This document shows, piece after piece, positions 1-10,600 of a stretch of 64,000 nt of DNA (positions within the stretch are counted from its first letter, which is position 1; each line of letters starts with the position of its first letter). Source of the stretch: Takakia lepidozioides (taxonomy: Eukaryota; Streptophyta; Takakiopsida; Takakiales; Takakiaceae); NCBI GenBank assembly GCA_030704615.1, contig CM060733.1:35838001-35902000 (forward strand), written 5' to 3'. The translations under genes were made by a program, and so were the position numbers. Below the pieces are notes generated by a model. The model did not search any database and was not told the origin of the DNA. It saw only the letters and a program-made list of their open reading frames with translations.

Positions 1-112
1 CCAACTGTAATTGGGATGCACATATCCGGAAAGTTGTTCAAACTGGCAAGGGCAAAGCTCTGGGGCTCACTAAATTTTTCCACTGCAGAGGGGTCAACTC
101 TGAGGTTAAGAA
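1..112 (+). mobile_element. LINE family 1, ORF2 fragment (left part, split by Copia)
   Basis: Read from base 3, this stretch is open and encodes a segment of a non-LTR reverse transcriptase downstream of the palm domain (...WDAHIRKVV...ALGLTKFFHC...). A second family member on the minus strand near 14.2 kb encodes the same segment (WDAHIQKVV, ALGLTHFFHC), which supports the call. The fragment stops at the Copia target site AAGAA and continues in the same frame at 4862, where the next residues are the conserved RPALEYGSAIWV stretch. The element runs off the left edge of the window. Confidence 0.85.
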
Positions 113-499
113 TGTTAAAAGTCAGCTCAGATTTAGTTAGCTAGGGTTCTGTTAGGGTTTTTTGACGGCTAGGGATAGTTCTACCAGAAGGTTCCAGCCA
201 CCAGAAGTTTCTAGAGAACTCATGTAGGATTTAAGGGAAAGGCTGAGGAAATGCCCAGCACTTCTTCTAGCATTTTGGATGTGCTATCCTAGTAGATTGC
301 AGAGAGAGGAGGAGGAGAAGTCCAGCATCTACTTTTGTAAGTCTTCTTTTTGCAGTAAGGAGCATTCTTGTTAGGATTGACACTTCTTGTTAGTACTAAC
401 TCTTTGGGGGTTTAGGCTGTCAGTTTTTGTACTGCTGCTTGTGCTAGAAGCTATCTGTCAATATCACTAGGAGGTAGAGGACAGGTCTAGTTTCCAACA
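113..499 (+). repeat. 5' LTR of the Copia element
   Basis: This 387-bp repeat begins TGTTAAAAGTCAGC and ends TTTCCAACA. It matches 4470-4856 almost base for base. It would carry the element's promoter and polyadenylation signals, but I did not locate a clear TATA box. Confidence 0.97.
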
Positions 500-512
500 G
501 GTTATGGGCCCA
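500..512 (+). promoter_or_regulatory. Primer binding site, half-tRNA(iMet) type
   Basis: GGTTATGGGCCCA directly follows the 5' LTR. It is complementary to the anticodon-loop region of eukaryotic initiator tRNA (GGGCCCAUAACC), not to the tRNA 3' end. From memory, Drosophila copia has the same arrangement. The ATG at 504-506, which looks like the gag start, lies inside this site. Confidence 0.8.
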
Positions 513-1330
513 CAAGACGTTACAACTACTTGGACAGTTGAGCCACTGGATGGTAACAACTATAAGAGTTGGATCTACACGATGCAGCTCCTGCTCTCTT
601 CAAAGAGCCTATGGTCAATAGTGGCTAAAAAGCCTTCAGAGGATAACCTGAAGGAGGAGATGGATCCAAAAGAATGAGCTTGCAATGGCAGCTCTAGTCA
701 CAAACATGAGATCAAAGCTGGTAGTTTTGGTAAGGAATCTTACAACTGCTCATGAGGTCTGGCAGACCTTAAGTGAGGTGTATGAGGCAGATGCGATGGG
801 GAAAGCATATGTCCTATGGAAACAGCTCATGGACTTGAGAATGAGAAAGGTGAGTGTGTAGCCATTCACATTGCCACTGTTAAAGCCATGTGTCTGGAGA
901 TAATTGATGCGGGAGAACCCATGACTGAATCACTTCAGATCATGACCTTGTTTGGCACCTTGCCAAAGAGTTATGACATGGTGGAAACCGCATTGGCTAC
1001 TCATGGTAATAGTAGACTGAGTTGGAAGTATGTCACTTCACAACTCATCATGGAAGAAAGCAAGCTGACTAGGGTAGCTCAAGTATGGACAATGCCCTGA
1101 CGGCTACTTCCATCAAGAAAGATGGAGCATGTTTCCGATGCGGCAAATTTGGGCATTTCCAGAAGGACTGCAAGGTGAAGATTGACAAGCCCAAGAAGGA
1201 CAAGTGGAGACCAAGGAAAGGGAAGTCTGTACATGCACATGTCGCTGACATGGGCAACGACAGTGAAGTTCACCTGTTTATGGCAGATGCAGCTTACAGT
1301 CGTGATGAAGACTACCTGCTGACTACTGAA
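504..1330 (+). pseudogene. Copia gag, frameshifted
   Basis: The frame from ATG 504 opens with typical Copia gag residues (LDGNNYKSW, about 15 residues in) and stops near 673. The gag-like frame resumes from about 660 and shifts again near 850 and 1085, so at least three frame changes are visible. The CCHC zinc knuckle CFRCGKFGHFQKDC is at about 1135-1176. This is the nucleocapsid function that packages element RNA into virus-like particles. The copy is broken. Confidence 0.85.
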
Positions 1331-4300
1331 GGAGAACACTGTGGAGATGAGTGGTATTTGGACTCTGGAGCTACTAACCACATGTGTGGGAGGAAGGAGT
1401 TGTTTCACAACTTGAACCCATTCAGCCTAGGAGCGTAAAGATGGGCAACAAGACGTTTTCTGTAAGTACGATGATGGGAGAAATCCCTGTCAACTTTATC
1501 AGAAAAGAGAGTAAGGTTACCCGTTGTATTTTCAGTCCTATATGTGCCAAACTTGGCAAAGAATCTGATCTCTGTTAGTACCTTGGATGAGCTTGGGTAT
1601 GATGTCATTTTCAGAAACAATGCTTGCAGCATCCAGAAGGGCACCGAGGAACTCTGCTATGGAGTGAAGGGGCAGAGACTCTACAAGCTTTTGAGTACAT
1701 CTGGAACTCAGGAGGAGGCCAAGGGACACAATGGACACTGCACCATTGTGGCATAGAAGGTTGGGTCACTTGGGAACACAAGCGATCAAGGATCTTCAAA
1801 AGTTGGCGTTGGGACAGAATGTGGACTGGTCACATGAGCTACAGTTCTGTGAAGGATGTGCTAAAGGGAAACAGCACAAGTCATCAATGCCCAAGGAATC
1901 TGCCATAAGAGCCAAGGAGAGGCTGGAGTTGATACACACAGATGTGTGTGGCCCCATGAAGACAACATCACTGGGAGGATCTAGGTACTTTGTCACCTTC
2001 ACTGATGACATGAGTAGAAAGACTTTCTTATATCCCTTGAGAGAGAAAGGTCAAGTGCTGCAGGTCTTTAAGCAATTTGTGCATGAAGTAGAAAACCAGC
2101 TGGACCTCAAAGTCAAGGTTCTGAGGAGCGATGGTGGGGGGGAATTCCTAAATCAGGAATTCAAAAACTATCTTGCTGAGAAAGGCATAAAGAGCCAAGT
2201 AACAGCGAGGGACAGTCCAGCCCAGAATGGAGTGCAGAGAGATTAAACAGAACACTGGTTGAGAAGGCTAGATGTATGCTACAGACCTCAGGCCTTGGAC
2301 CAGAGTTTTGGGGAGAGGCGATCAGCACTGCCACCTATCTGAAAAAATTTGAGTCCCACGCGAGCTTTTGAAAGACATGACTCCAGAGGAGGCGTGGAGT
2401 GGGAAGAAGCCAAACCTGAAGCATCTAAGAGTTTTTGGTTGTGCTGCTTATGCATTGATACCTGACGAGCAAAGGAGCAAGTTGGATGCCAAGTCAGAAA
2501 GATGTATCTTCATTGGGTATGATCTGGGTTGCAAGGGGTACAAGTCTACAATCCTAGAACCAAGAGGTCAATCAGGAGTAGAGATGTCCTGTTTGATGAG
2601 GATAATTTTGGAAGGAGACAAAGCCCAAGGACCTGTCCGTTCCTGTGATAATCCCTGATGTGGGAGAAAAAGAAAGGGAACAACCAGTAGTAAAGGTTTA
2701 CACTCGAAGGGAGAAGGTGGCGAAGAAACCAGAAGAGGATGAAGATTCTGAAGATCGGGATCCTATTGACAAGGATGGGGGGCCTAGAAGGTCAGGAAGG
2801 ATCAGCAACCCCCCAGAAAGGTTTGGAGCTAATGTGGCAGAAGTACTAACTGGTCTGACTATGGATGACATAGGGCAGATGGAAAGTTGTTTCCATGCCC
2901 TTGATGATGCAGAGGAGCCAGCCACCCTCAATGACGCTTTGGCAAGGGATGATGCCAATGAGTGGGAGGGAGCTGTACTAGAGGAGATGAAATCTCTGAA
3001 AAAAACCAGACTTGGGAGCTGGTAACACTGCCTGGTGGTAGAAAGGCGGTAGATTGCAAGTGGGTTTTCAAAGTGAAAAGAGGACCCCACAATGAGATAG
3101 TGAAGTACAAGGCCAGACTGTGGCAGAGGCTTCACACAGACTGCAGGGCTTGACTACAATGAAACTTTTGCCCCAGTGGCAAAGTTCACCTCCATCCGAT
3201 GTTTGCTGGCATTGGCAGCGAAGCATGACTGGGAGATAGAACACATGGATGTGAAGACTGCATTCTTGAATGGGGATCTCCAGGAGGAGATCTACATGAA
3301 ACAACCAGAAGGTTTCCAAGAAGGTGATAAGGTGTGTCGGCTCAAGAAATTGTTATATGGACTCAAACAGGCATCGAGGACATGGTATGAGAAGATCAAT
3401 AACTTGACAGGCCAAGGTTTTGTAAGGAGTACAGCTGATCAGAGCATTTACTACATGACATCAGGTGTCATGATAATAGCACTCTATGTGGATGATCTGC
3501 TACTGATCAGCGACAACAAGGATACCATGCGCAGGCAGAAGCATGATTTGAGTGAAACCTTTGAGATGGTTGATCTTGGAGCCGTGAACTACCTACTTGG
3601 AATTCAGATTCTGAGGGACAGGAAGGCGAGAACTATAAAGTTGAGCCAAGAGAGGTATGTCAGGAATGTTGTTGTGAAGTTTGGTATGCATAACTGCAAA
3701 CCAACACCAACACCATTGGAAACCAGCTGCAAGCTGAGTAAGGAAATGGAGCCAAAATCTCCAAGTGAGATTGAGGAAATGGCTAAGGTTCCATATCAGC
3801 AAGCCATGGGATCTCTGATGTATGCAATGATTGGCACCAGGCCAGACATTGCCTATGCAGTGGGAATGCTTAGTAAGTTCATGCACAACCCAGGACCTCA
3901 GCATTGGAAAGCACTCAAGAGGGTGATTAGATATTTGAAAGGGACTGCGGATACATGTCTAACTTACAACAAGCAGGACACTGGAGCATCACTAGAAGGA
4001 TACAGTGATGCAGATTGGGCAGGAGACACAGATGAGAGGAGATCCATATCTGCCTACTGCTTTGTAATGAGTGGAGGTGCTGTGAGCTGGAGCAGCAAAA
4101 GACAGCAGACCACTGCTCTATCCTCGACTGAGTCAGAGTATATGGCTCTGACTCATGCAGCTAAAGAAGCCATTTGGATTCGAAGGCTTCTTGGTGAACT
4201 TGGCTTCAGTCAAGAACAGCCAACGAAAGTGCATGCTGATAACAGGAGCAGCATTGAGCTGAGCAAGAATCCTGTTCATCATGCCCGGACCAAGCACATA

Positions 4301-4462
4301 GATATCAAACATCATTTCATTAGAGAAATGATTGGTTTGGAGATTGTGTTGGCTTACTGTAGGACTGAGGACATGGCAGCTGATGCACTCACAAAGGCTC
4401 TATCCAAAGAAAAGCATTCTAGATGCATGGAACTGATTGGGTTAAGCCTCAATCCTCGCTGA
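1330..4462 (+). pseudogene. Copia pol (protease, integrase, RT, RNase H), frameshifted
   Basis: The protease motif DSGATNHM is at about 1359-1382. The integrase zinc-binding part (LWHRRLGHLG ... CEGCAKG) and catalytic Asp residues (IHTDVCGP, RSDGGGEF) lie between 1740 and 2150. A small deletion near 2230 shifts the frame at the catalytic-Glu region (NGV then a stop). The connecting segment (RVFGCAAY, FIGY) is at 2368-2550. The reverse transcriptase core is in one open frame from 3176 to 4462, including LYVDDLLL at about 3483-3506. The RNase H motifs DADWAGD, STESEYMAL and TKHIDIKHHF follow. The last frame ends at 4460-4462, just before the 3' LTR. Frame changes occur near 1440, 1560-1730, 2240, 2640 and 3110-3170. 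Confidence 0.93.
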
Positions 4463-4469
4463 GTGGGAG

Positions 4470-4856
4470 TGTTAGAAGTCAGCTCAGATTTAGTTAGCTA
4501 GGGTTCTGTTAGGGTTTTTTGACGGCTAGGGATAGTTCTACCAGAAGGTTCCAGCCACCAGAAGTTTCTAGAGAACTCATGTAGGATTTAAGGGAAAGGC
4601 TGAGGAAATGCCCAGCACTTCTTCTAGCATTTTGGATGTGCTATCCTAGTAGATTGCAGAGAGAGGAGGAGGAGAAGTCCAGCATCTACTTTTGTAAGTC
4701 TTTCTTTTGCAGTAAGGAGCATTTTGTTAGGACTGACACTTCTTGTTAGTACTAACTCTTTGGTTGGTTTAGGCTGTCAGTTTTTGTACTGCTGCTTGTG
4801 CTAGAAGCTATCTGTCAATATCACTAGGAGGTAGAGGACAGGTCTAGTTTCCAACA
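4470..4856 (+). repeat. 3' LTR of the Copia element
   Basis: This 387-bp repeat begins TGTTAGAAGTCAGC and ends TTTCCAACA. It is nearly identical to 113-499. A weak purine tract (GAGTGGGAG, 4461-4469) lies just upstream as the likely plus-strand primer. AAGAA follows at 4857-4861. Confidence 0.97.
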
Positions 4857-4861
4857 AAGAA

Positions 4862-5771
4862 AACCATGCTTTGTCGCGTTATTAGACCTGCCTTGGAGTA
4901 CGGATCTGCAATATGGGTTGATAACTCCAACCAGGCTAAGTCTCTAGAATCCATTCAAGTGGGGGTGCTTCAGGAGTGTATGTCAGCATGCTCCAAAACA
5001 GCCAATGTGGCTGTTCGGGGTGAGTTTGGCATTCCGACTCTATATCTTGGAAACAGGACTGCCCTGTCAGAAGAGAGTAGAAGAGATTCTCAAGGACCTG
5101 GACCTGGATCCGCAAGTCTTGACCCTGCTGGATAAATCTGACTTAGAGGCTGTAGTGTCCAAAGCCGTGTCTGTTGCCATGAGCTTGTCTGATGAAAATC
5201 AAGTTAGGCAGAAAACTTCCCTGAACTTGTTTCCAGTCAGTGACATGGGGGAGGACACTTGGATGACCTCAAGGGTCTACCCACTCTCGACACTAGACTG
5301 AAATTTAAACTCAGGGCAGGAAGCCTACCTTTGAACAGCAAACAGAAGCAGAGAGGAAAGGGAGAGTGGAATTGCCCGTTGTGTGGGCAATCTGAAGACA
5401 GTATTCATTTTCTGATACACTGTCCGGGGTTCTCTCACCAAAGAGACGCTCTCTTCAAATCTATCAAGGGAATTGTGCCTGTACCCCTGTTTACCAACTT
5501 TGAAAGTCTCGAGGCTGAGCCAAAAGCCCAGGCCCTCCTGAGGCCTAGTTTTTGGGCAAATCACACACAGCAGATTGATGCTTGTGTGAAGGGATTTTTA
5601 GAGGATATCTGGAAAACCCGGATTAATTCTATATATGAAGGTAAGTCTTACTACCAACGTCAGCCCCTGACAGAGGTAGGTTCTGTCCTTTTGTTCCCGC
5701 TCAAACTGGGCGCGGGGTCAATGGCCACAAGGCTACGGCAAACAACGTCTTGTGAGTACAATCTTATATAG
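4862..5771 (+). mobile_element. LINE family 1, ORF2 C-terminal part and 3' end
   Basis: This continues the fragment at 1-112 in the same reading frame once the Copia element and one copy of AAGAA are removed. The encoded segments are RPALEYGSAIWV (near 4890), then, after frame changes near 5060 and 5260, a C-terminal zinc-binding domain CPLCGQSEDSIHFLIHCPGF at about 5378-5437. The 3' untranslated part (ACTACC...GGTCAATGGCCACAAGGC...GAGTACAAT) recurs at 13.27-13.35 kb (reverse), 42.22-42.35 kb and 61.84-61.95 kb, which defines the family's 3' end. This is a dead copy. Confidence 0.88.
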
Positions 5772-5776
5772 TTCCA

Positions 5777-6106
5777 TTTCATTTCATTTCTCCTCAGGAT
5801 GCAACCGGGAAATTGAAACTGAAGAACACTTCTTCTTCTATTGCCCCCTATACTATGAGATCCGTGGGAGATTCCATTGTCTATTCCGTGGAACCCAAAC
5901 TCTCACTGAAGTCTTCCACTATGAGGATCAGAAATGTTTGGCAGCCTACCTGCACGAGGCATTCACCCTTAGACAATCACTCGAATAGTTCTTTTCTCTG
6001 ACTCTGGTTTTCCTATTTTCTCTCATGTTTTCTTCCATTTTGTCCCATAAGCTCTACGAGCTTTCCACGGACGTTATAAAGCACCATTTCATTTCATTTC
6101 ATTTCT
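5777..6106 (+). mobile_element. LINE family 2, 5'-truncated copy (train unit a)
   Basis: Starts directly after an (ATTTC)3 run and encodes the tail of a LINE ORF2 (EIETEEHFFFYCPLYYEIRGRF). It then has the family's 3' end CCCATAAGCTCTACGAGC, GGACGTTATAAAGCACC and an (ATTTC)4 tail. The coding part carries small changes relative to the longer unit at 6258-7127. Confidence 0.85.
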
Positions 6107-6186
6107 CATGTTCTTCCTTCCATTTTGTCCCATAAGCTCTATGAGCTTTCCGCGGACGTTATAAAGCACCATTTCATTTCATTTCC
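6107..6186 (+). mobile_element. LINE family 2, extreme 3' fragment (train unit b)
   Basis: About 80 bp containing only the conserved 3' end (CATTTTGTCCCATAAGCTCT, then CGGACGTTATAAAGCACC) and an (ATTTC)n tail. It begins immediately after the tail of the preceding copy. Confidence 0.8.
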
Positions 6187-6257
6187 TTTCCTATGCCTTT
6201 CTTCTCCTTTCATTTCATTTCATTTCATTTCATTTCATTTCATTTCTTTTCTTTTCT
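6187..6257 (+). repeat. (ATTTC)n microsatellite
   Basis: A run of about nine TTTCA units with a few T-rich variants joins train unit b to the long coding LINE copy. The same pentamer forms the 3' tail of every family-2 LINE fragment in the window. Confidence 0.9.
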
Positions 6258-7127
6258 CCAAGCAATACTTGGCGTCAGAAGCACAGCTCCATCTCATATC
6301 CTAGGTGCAGAGTTCGCATGTGTACCATTGCAAACCGAGGCCCTCTTCCGGCTTACAATCTTTCTCCATAGATTACAGGCCCTTCCACCCAAGGGGCTCG
6401 TGGCAAGGGCCCTCGCAACATCTATGAGGCTCAAAGCTGCAGGTTTCAGGAACTCCTGGTATGCTCGAGTGGACAGTTTATTTCAACGCAACGGACTCTC
6501 TACTGCTTCCCTATTACCAATGAATCCAGATGAGGTGGACGTCACATCCAGACATGACCGCAACAGACTCATTAGGAGAGAGCTTATGGAATTACATGTC
6601 AAGAGAACTTGGAAGCTACCCAATCTGACGACAAAGCTCCAGTTCTATCGAGAGACATTCTTGGTGCTCCGAGATGATAGAATCTTGAGGCCAAATTACC
6701 TTTCAGCATCCTTATCTCCTTCCCTCCTGAGGGCATTGGGGTGGTTCAGGGTGGGTTCCCACAACCTACGGATAGAGACTGGCAGATGGGAAAACCTGCA
6801 ACGGGAGGACCGCCTATGTCCAGCTTGCATAGGGCGCAGCCAGGAAATTGAAACTGAAGAACACTTCTTCTACTGCCCTCTATACTATGAGATCCGTGGG
6901 AGATTCCACTGTTTATTCAGTGGAACCCAATCTCTCACTGAAGTCTTCCACTATGAGGATAAAATATGCTTGGCAGCCTACCTGCACGAGGCCTTCACCC
7001 TTAGACAATCGCTAGAACATCTGGTTTTGTTCCTCTCTCATGTTTTCTTCCATTTTGTCCCATAAGCTCTATGAGCTTTCTGCGGACGTTATAAAGCACC
7101 ATTTCATTTCATTTCATTTCTTTCCGC
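6258..7127 (+). mobile_element. LINE family 2, longest copy, ORF2 C-terminus intact
   Basis: An open frame of about 270 residues runs to a stop at 7063-7065. Its first coding residues (AILGVRSTAPSHILGAEF) resemble the region after the reverse-transcriptase domain in plant and algal LINEs. The C-terminus has a zinc-binding module with CPAC near 6821-6832 and HFFYCPLY near 6859-6882. The ORF's upstream part in the same frame is merely translated TTTCA repeat. The reverse-transcriptase palm itself is absent, so this is a 5'-truncated, non-autonomous copy. The 3' end and (ATTTC) tail are at 7045-7127. Confidence 0.88.
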
Positions 7128-7419
7128 CTATGCCCAGCTTGCACCGGGCGCAACCAGGAAGTTGAAACTGAAGAACACTTTAGGAGGCCCATGGGAGGCC
7201 CAAAGTACCCAAATAAAAGGAGGCCCATGGGAGATCCAACTGTCTATCCCAGGACACCCCACCTCTCATGGAGGTCTTCCATGATGAGGATCAGAAACGC
7301 TTGGGAGCTTACCTGCATGAAGCGTTGACTCTTAGACATCCCTTGAGCTTTAGTTGCTTTTGGGCTGTTTGTTGCCTTTCTCTCCGCTGACGTTATAAAC
7401 CGCCATTTCATTTCATTTC
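7128..7419 (+). mobile_element. LINE family 2, diverged truncated copy (train unit)
   Basis: An older copy beginning at the zinc-binding region (CGCCTATGCCCAGCTTGCAC). It is interrupted near 7180-7235 by a short repeated AGGAGGCCCATGGGAG sequence and ends in the family 3' tail (GACGTTATAAACCGCC then ATTTC repeats). Confidence 0.75.
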
Positions 7420-7520
7420 TCTTTCTTGTTTCATTCTTCGTCTTGTCCCATAAGTCTTTGAGCTTCCCACGGACGTTATAAAGTACCATTTCATTTCACT
7501 TAATTTCATTTCTTCTTTCT
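7420..7520 (+). mobile_element. LINE family 2, extreme 3' fragment (train unit)
   Basis: About 100 bp containing GTCCCATAAGTCTTTGAGC, CGGACGTTATAAAGTACC and a degenerate ATTTC tail. To its right begins sequence homologous to intron 8 of the intact histidine-kinase copy, so the LINE train was inserted in that intron of the damaged copy. Confidence 0.75.
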
Positions 7521-7674
7521 TCAACAAATTCTTTTGCAGTGAGGAAAAGCGACACAGAGCAAACACAAGTATTGTTTATGTTTTGTTCTCACCTGCATCC
7601 ACTCGTAGACTACCAAACCCTATAAGGCCAGATTATGTGTGCCAATTGGAACTTGTGGGCTCTGCAAAATATAC

Positions 7675-10600
7675 CTGTATCCTCAATGGAAATAATAAGA
7701 GCAACTTTTGGGCTGATAGACTTGTTATGTGCCATCGGTCTCCAACCTCTCCACTTTGGGATAGTCTCTTTGCTTGATTTGTGTGGCTGCATGCTTAACC
7801 TTGGTGCCACCAAATTTGAGCCTTGCCACCTTGAACTAGCTAGTCTGAAGATTTCAGCACCTACAATTCCACTTGGACTTTCACCAATAATACACCTGTC
7901 AATGCTTAGACTGCGCAAATTCTGTTGGACGCTCACATCCGTCTGCAATGTCGCCACCTGGCAGACATCCCTGGCACCCAGATCCTTGAAGTTCCCATTT
8001 TGGATGGGTGTCTCCACTAGCAGAGGCTGACCTACATCTGGTTGGTTGTCATCAATGAGGCGAACACACAAGAAGATACTTCCTTCCTTTGTAAACTGCA
8101 CCAACGAGGGAGAAAAGATGAGCTTCTAGCCCTGCCAAGTGAGCGAATCCCGCTGACAAAAATTATTTCCAGTCAATGTAGCACTGCCTACTACAGCTCA
8201 GTGTAGTAGGCACTAGTAGCACCAGTATTCCTTGTGGTGTTGGCACCAATATATAACCAGGCAGAGGATGCTAGCCTCTACAAGGGAAAACACTACCCAT
8301 GCTAAGTTTTCAGGGTCATTAGAAGCTACTAAAAACTGCCACACAACTCTAGGCTCGGAAACCCTCAGAAATCTCATGGTTTCTCAAAAGAACACACACT
8401 GAACAATGTGACATGCCTCTCACCTTCACAGCATTGCCAACCAAATTGATCAAAACCTGCAACGGACCACAAACTATCATGTCAGCTCATCAGAACCCAG
8501 CTCCTCTGCTTGGACAGTAGGAAATTTGTCATTTTTTCTGTGACTCAGGAGAGAACCCAAACAACATTGCCTTCTTCCATAGCTATATTTCATCGTGTGC
8601 CTGTTAATAGAAGTGACCCTCTGTCACATCCTTCTTTTCGTTGTTCTTTTGGTTGCTGATGCTACAAAGAACAGCAAAGAAGAGCAACCCGCCTTCTGGA
8701 GGGTCTGACATCGGAGAAAACTAGTCCACAGGACTTCCTAGCACTCTTTTACATTCCACCATAACGTGTAGTGATGAGAAACAATATTTTGTTACCTGTC
8801 GAAGTCGTCCAGGATCCCCAATAACACACGTGGGCACAGTATCATGGATTAGCCCAGCTGCCTCAAGGTGCTTCTGGTGAAGTTTCTCTTCAAAGAGAGA
8901 GAGTACATCATCCACCTCAGCCCTTATATCAAAGGGAACAGACTCTATCTCCATTCGGCCTGCCTCAATCTTTGACAGATCTAGTACATCATTCATAAGG
9001 GCACTGCCACAGAAGTTGAAATATTAGGCGGCAATTCAGATTTTAACATTGAGATGAAATGACAGCATGGGGAAAGTGTACTCTTAGAGTAGACTTGCCC
9101 TTTGTGATGGAATTTCAGGTCTACACATTTGTAACCATGGAGCCTTGCAAACTTAGAGTGATAGCTATGCAGTTGGATCGTGTGGGGGACTAGCAAGTAC
9201 AGATACTGTACTGCCTGTAATCAACCACATGGCTATAGACATTGGGAAATCAAGAGTGCAGGGAATGAGTTTACTCACACAAGCGCATTTCCACTGGCTT
9301 GGGCAATCTTGACATACTCCAGCTGCTGGGGTGTCAAATCTGTGTCGATCAGCATGTTTGTCACTCCTGCCCAGAACACCGACAGTGAAACCAGTACATA
9401 CATTTAGGTGTTACAAAGGTTGCTTTAGGAGGATTCACCGAGCAAGCATCCATTGCACTACTGGAAGAAAGAGGGATATAAATAATCGGCCTCAGGGATG
9501 ATACAACATGCTGCTGTTAGGACAACTCAATTCTCTAGGAATTCCACATTTATCTGAAGCGGATGACAGCTTCAAACATTGAAGACTAAGCACAGCTCCC
9601 AGAGCCATTGATGGATGGAAGACTGGGGATCGAGCTACAACACTTTGACCAGTGTCAATCTTGATACTGCAGTAGACCTCTCACTTCCTGAGCAAATATA
9701 GCAATGTTGTTGATGAACAAACCAATTAACACAGCCTACAAAAGTTTTTAAGATATACATGTAGCACTTGAGAAGAAAAATTTCGGCAATTTCATGCTCA
9801 CCTATCACTCCATTCATGAGAGTCTTGCACTCACCAAACAGCCCAAGCATATCAGCACAGGGTAAGAAACAAGCAAGCAATCACATGCAAAGTTCCGCTA
9901 CCAAAACCTGGGGAGCTCTTATATTGGGGCGTTGGGAGGGGGTGCTGAGAATGTCGAGCATTGCTGTGTGGGTTCTTCTTGTGCCTTCAGCCCCAGAAAT
10001 AAGGTGATAACCTATACCAGGGCCAGGAGCTCCACTCAGGATTACTCCCTTCATTACTATACTTAACATCCACTTCAAGACAATCATACCATAGAAAACA
10101 TGTGGGCATATCCCTCTTATTAACATCTTCAAACTAGCCATGAACACAGAACCAGAAATCATGTGAAACAGTGGCAAGAAAACTGGACTTGGCCTTGTCT
10201 GCAGCTTCAGCAGCAACTTTGGCAGCTCTCAAATCTCTGTTCATCTTCTCGATAATAGCAACGTCCCCCTCAATGGCTTGCATTCTCTTGAGAACCAAGT
10301 ATACAATAACAGCACATAACAGTATCAATATGATCATAAGCAGTGGCCATGCAATTACGCTTCGTAGAGCATACAGCTTGACGTTCTGCATTGAATAACA
10401 TCGGACTTCCAAGGAACGGTTCCCAGAACCGTATGTCCACGGGACAACCAGTGGGTGGATCACTTGCCTTTGATGCAGAGTCATAGAGGATTAGTGTGCA
10501 GACACCCGAGTCACTGCAATTGTCATACCAAGGTAAGCCCGCAGATTGATTCACCACATACACTACAGCGACCTCCATGTCAACATCGTCTTGGAACCTG

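Larger units (their letters stand above)
113..4856 (+). mobile_element. Ty1/Copia LTR retrotransposon, full length but with frameshifts
   Basis: A complete element of about 4.7 kb lies between two 387-bp LTRs (TG...CA) and a perfect 5-bp target duplication AAGAA (108-112 and 4857-4861). The internal order is gag with a CCHC zinc knuckle, protease, integrase, reverse transcriptase and RNase H. Integrase before reverse transcriptase defines the Copia superfamily. The two LTRs differ at only a few positions, such as small indels near 350-400 versus 4700-4760, so the insertion is fairly recent. The coding region is nevertheless interrupted by several frameshifts, so this copy looks non-autonomous. 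It lies inside an older LINE. Confidence 0.97.

Noticed and set aside
6193-6260. N-terminal part of the LINE frame (FHFISFHFISF...) as protein
   Set aside because: It is only the translation of the (ATTTC)n microsatellite upstream of the truncated LINE copy.
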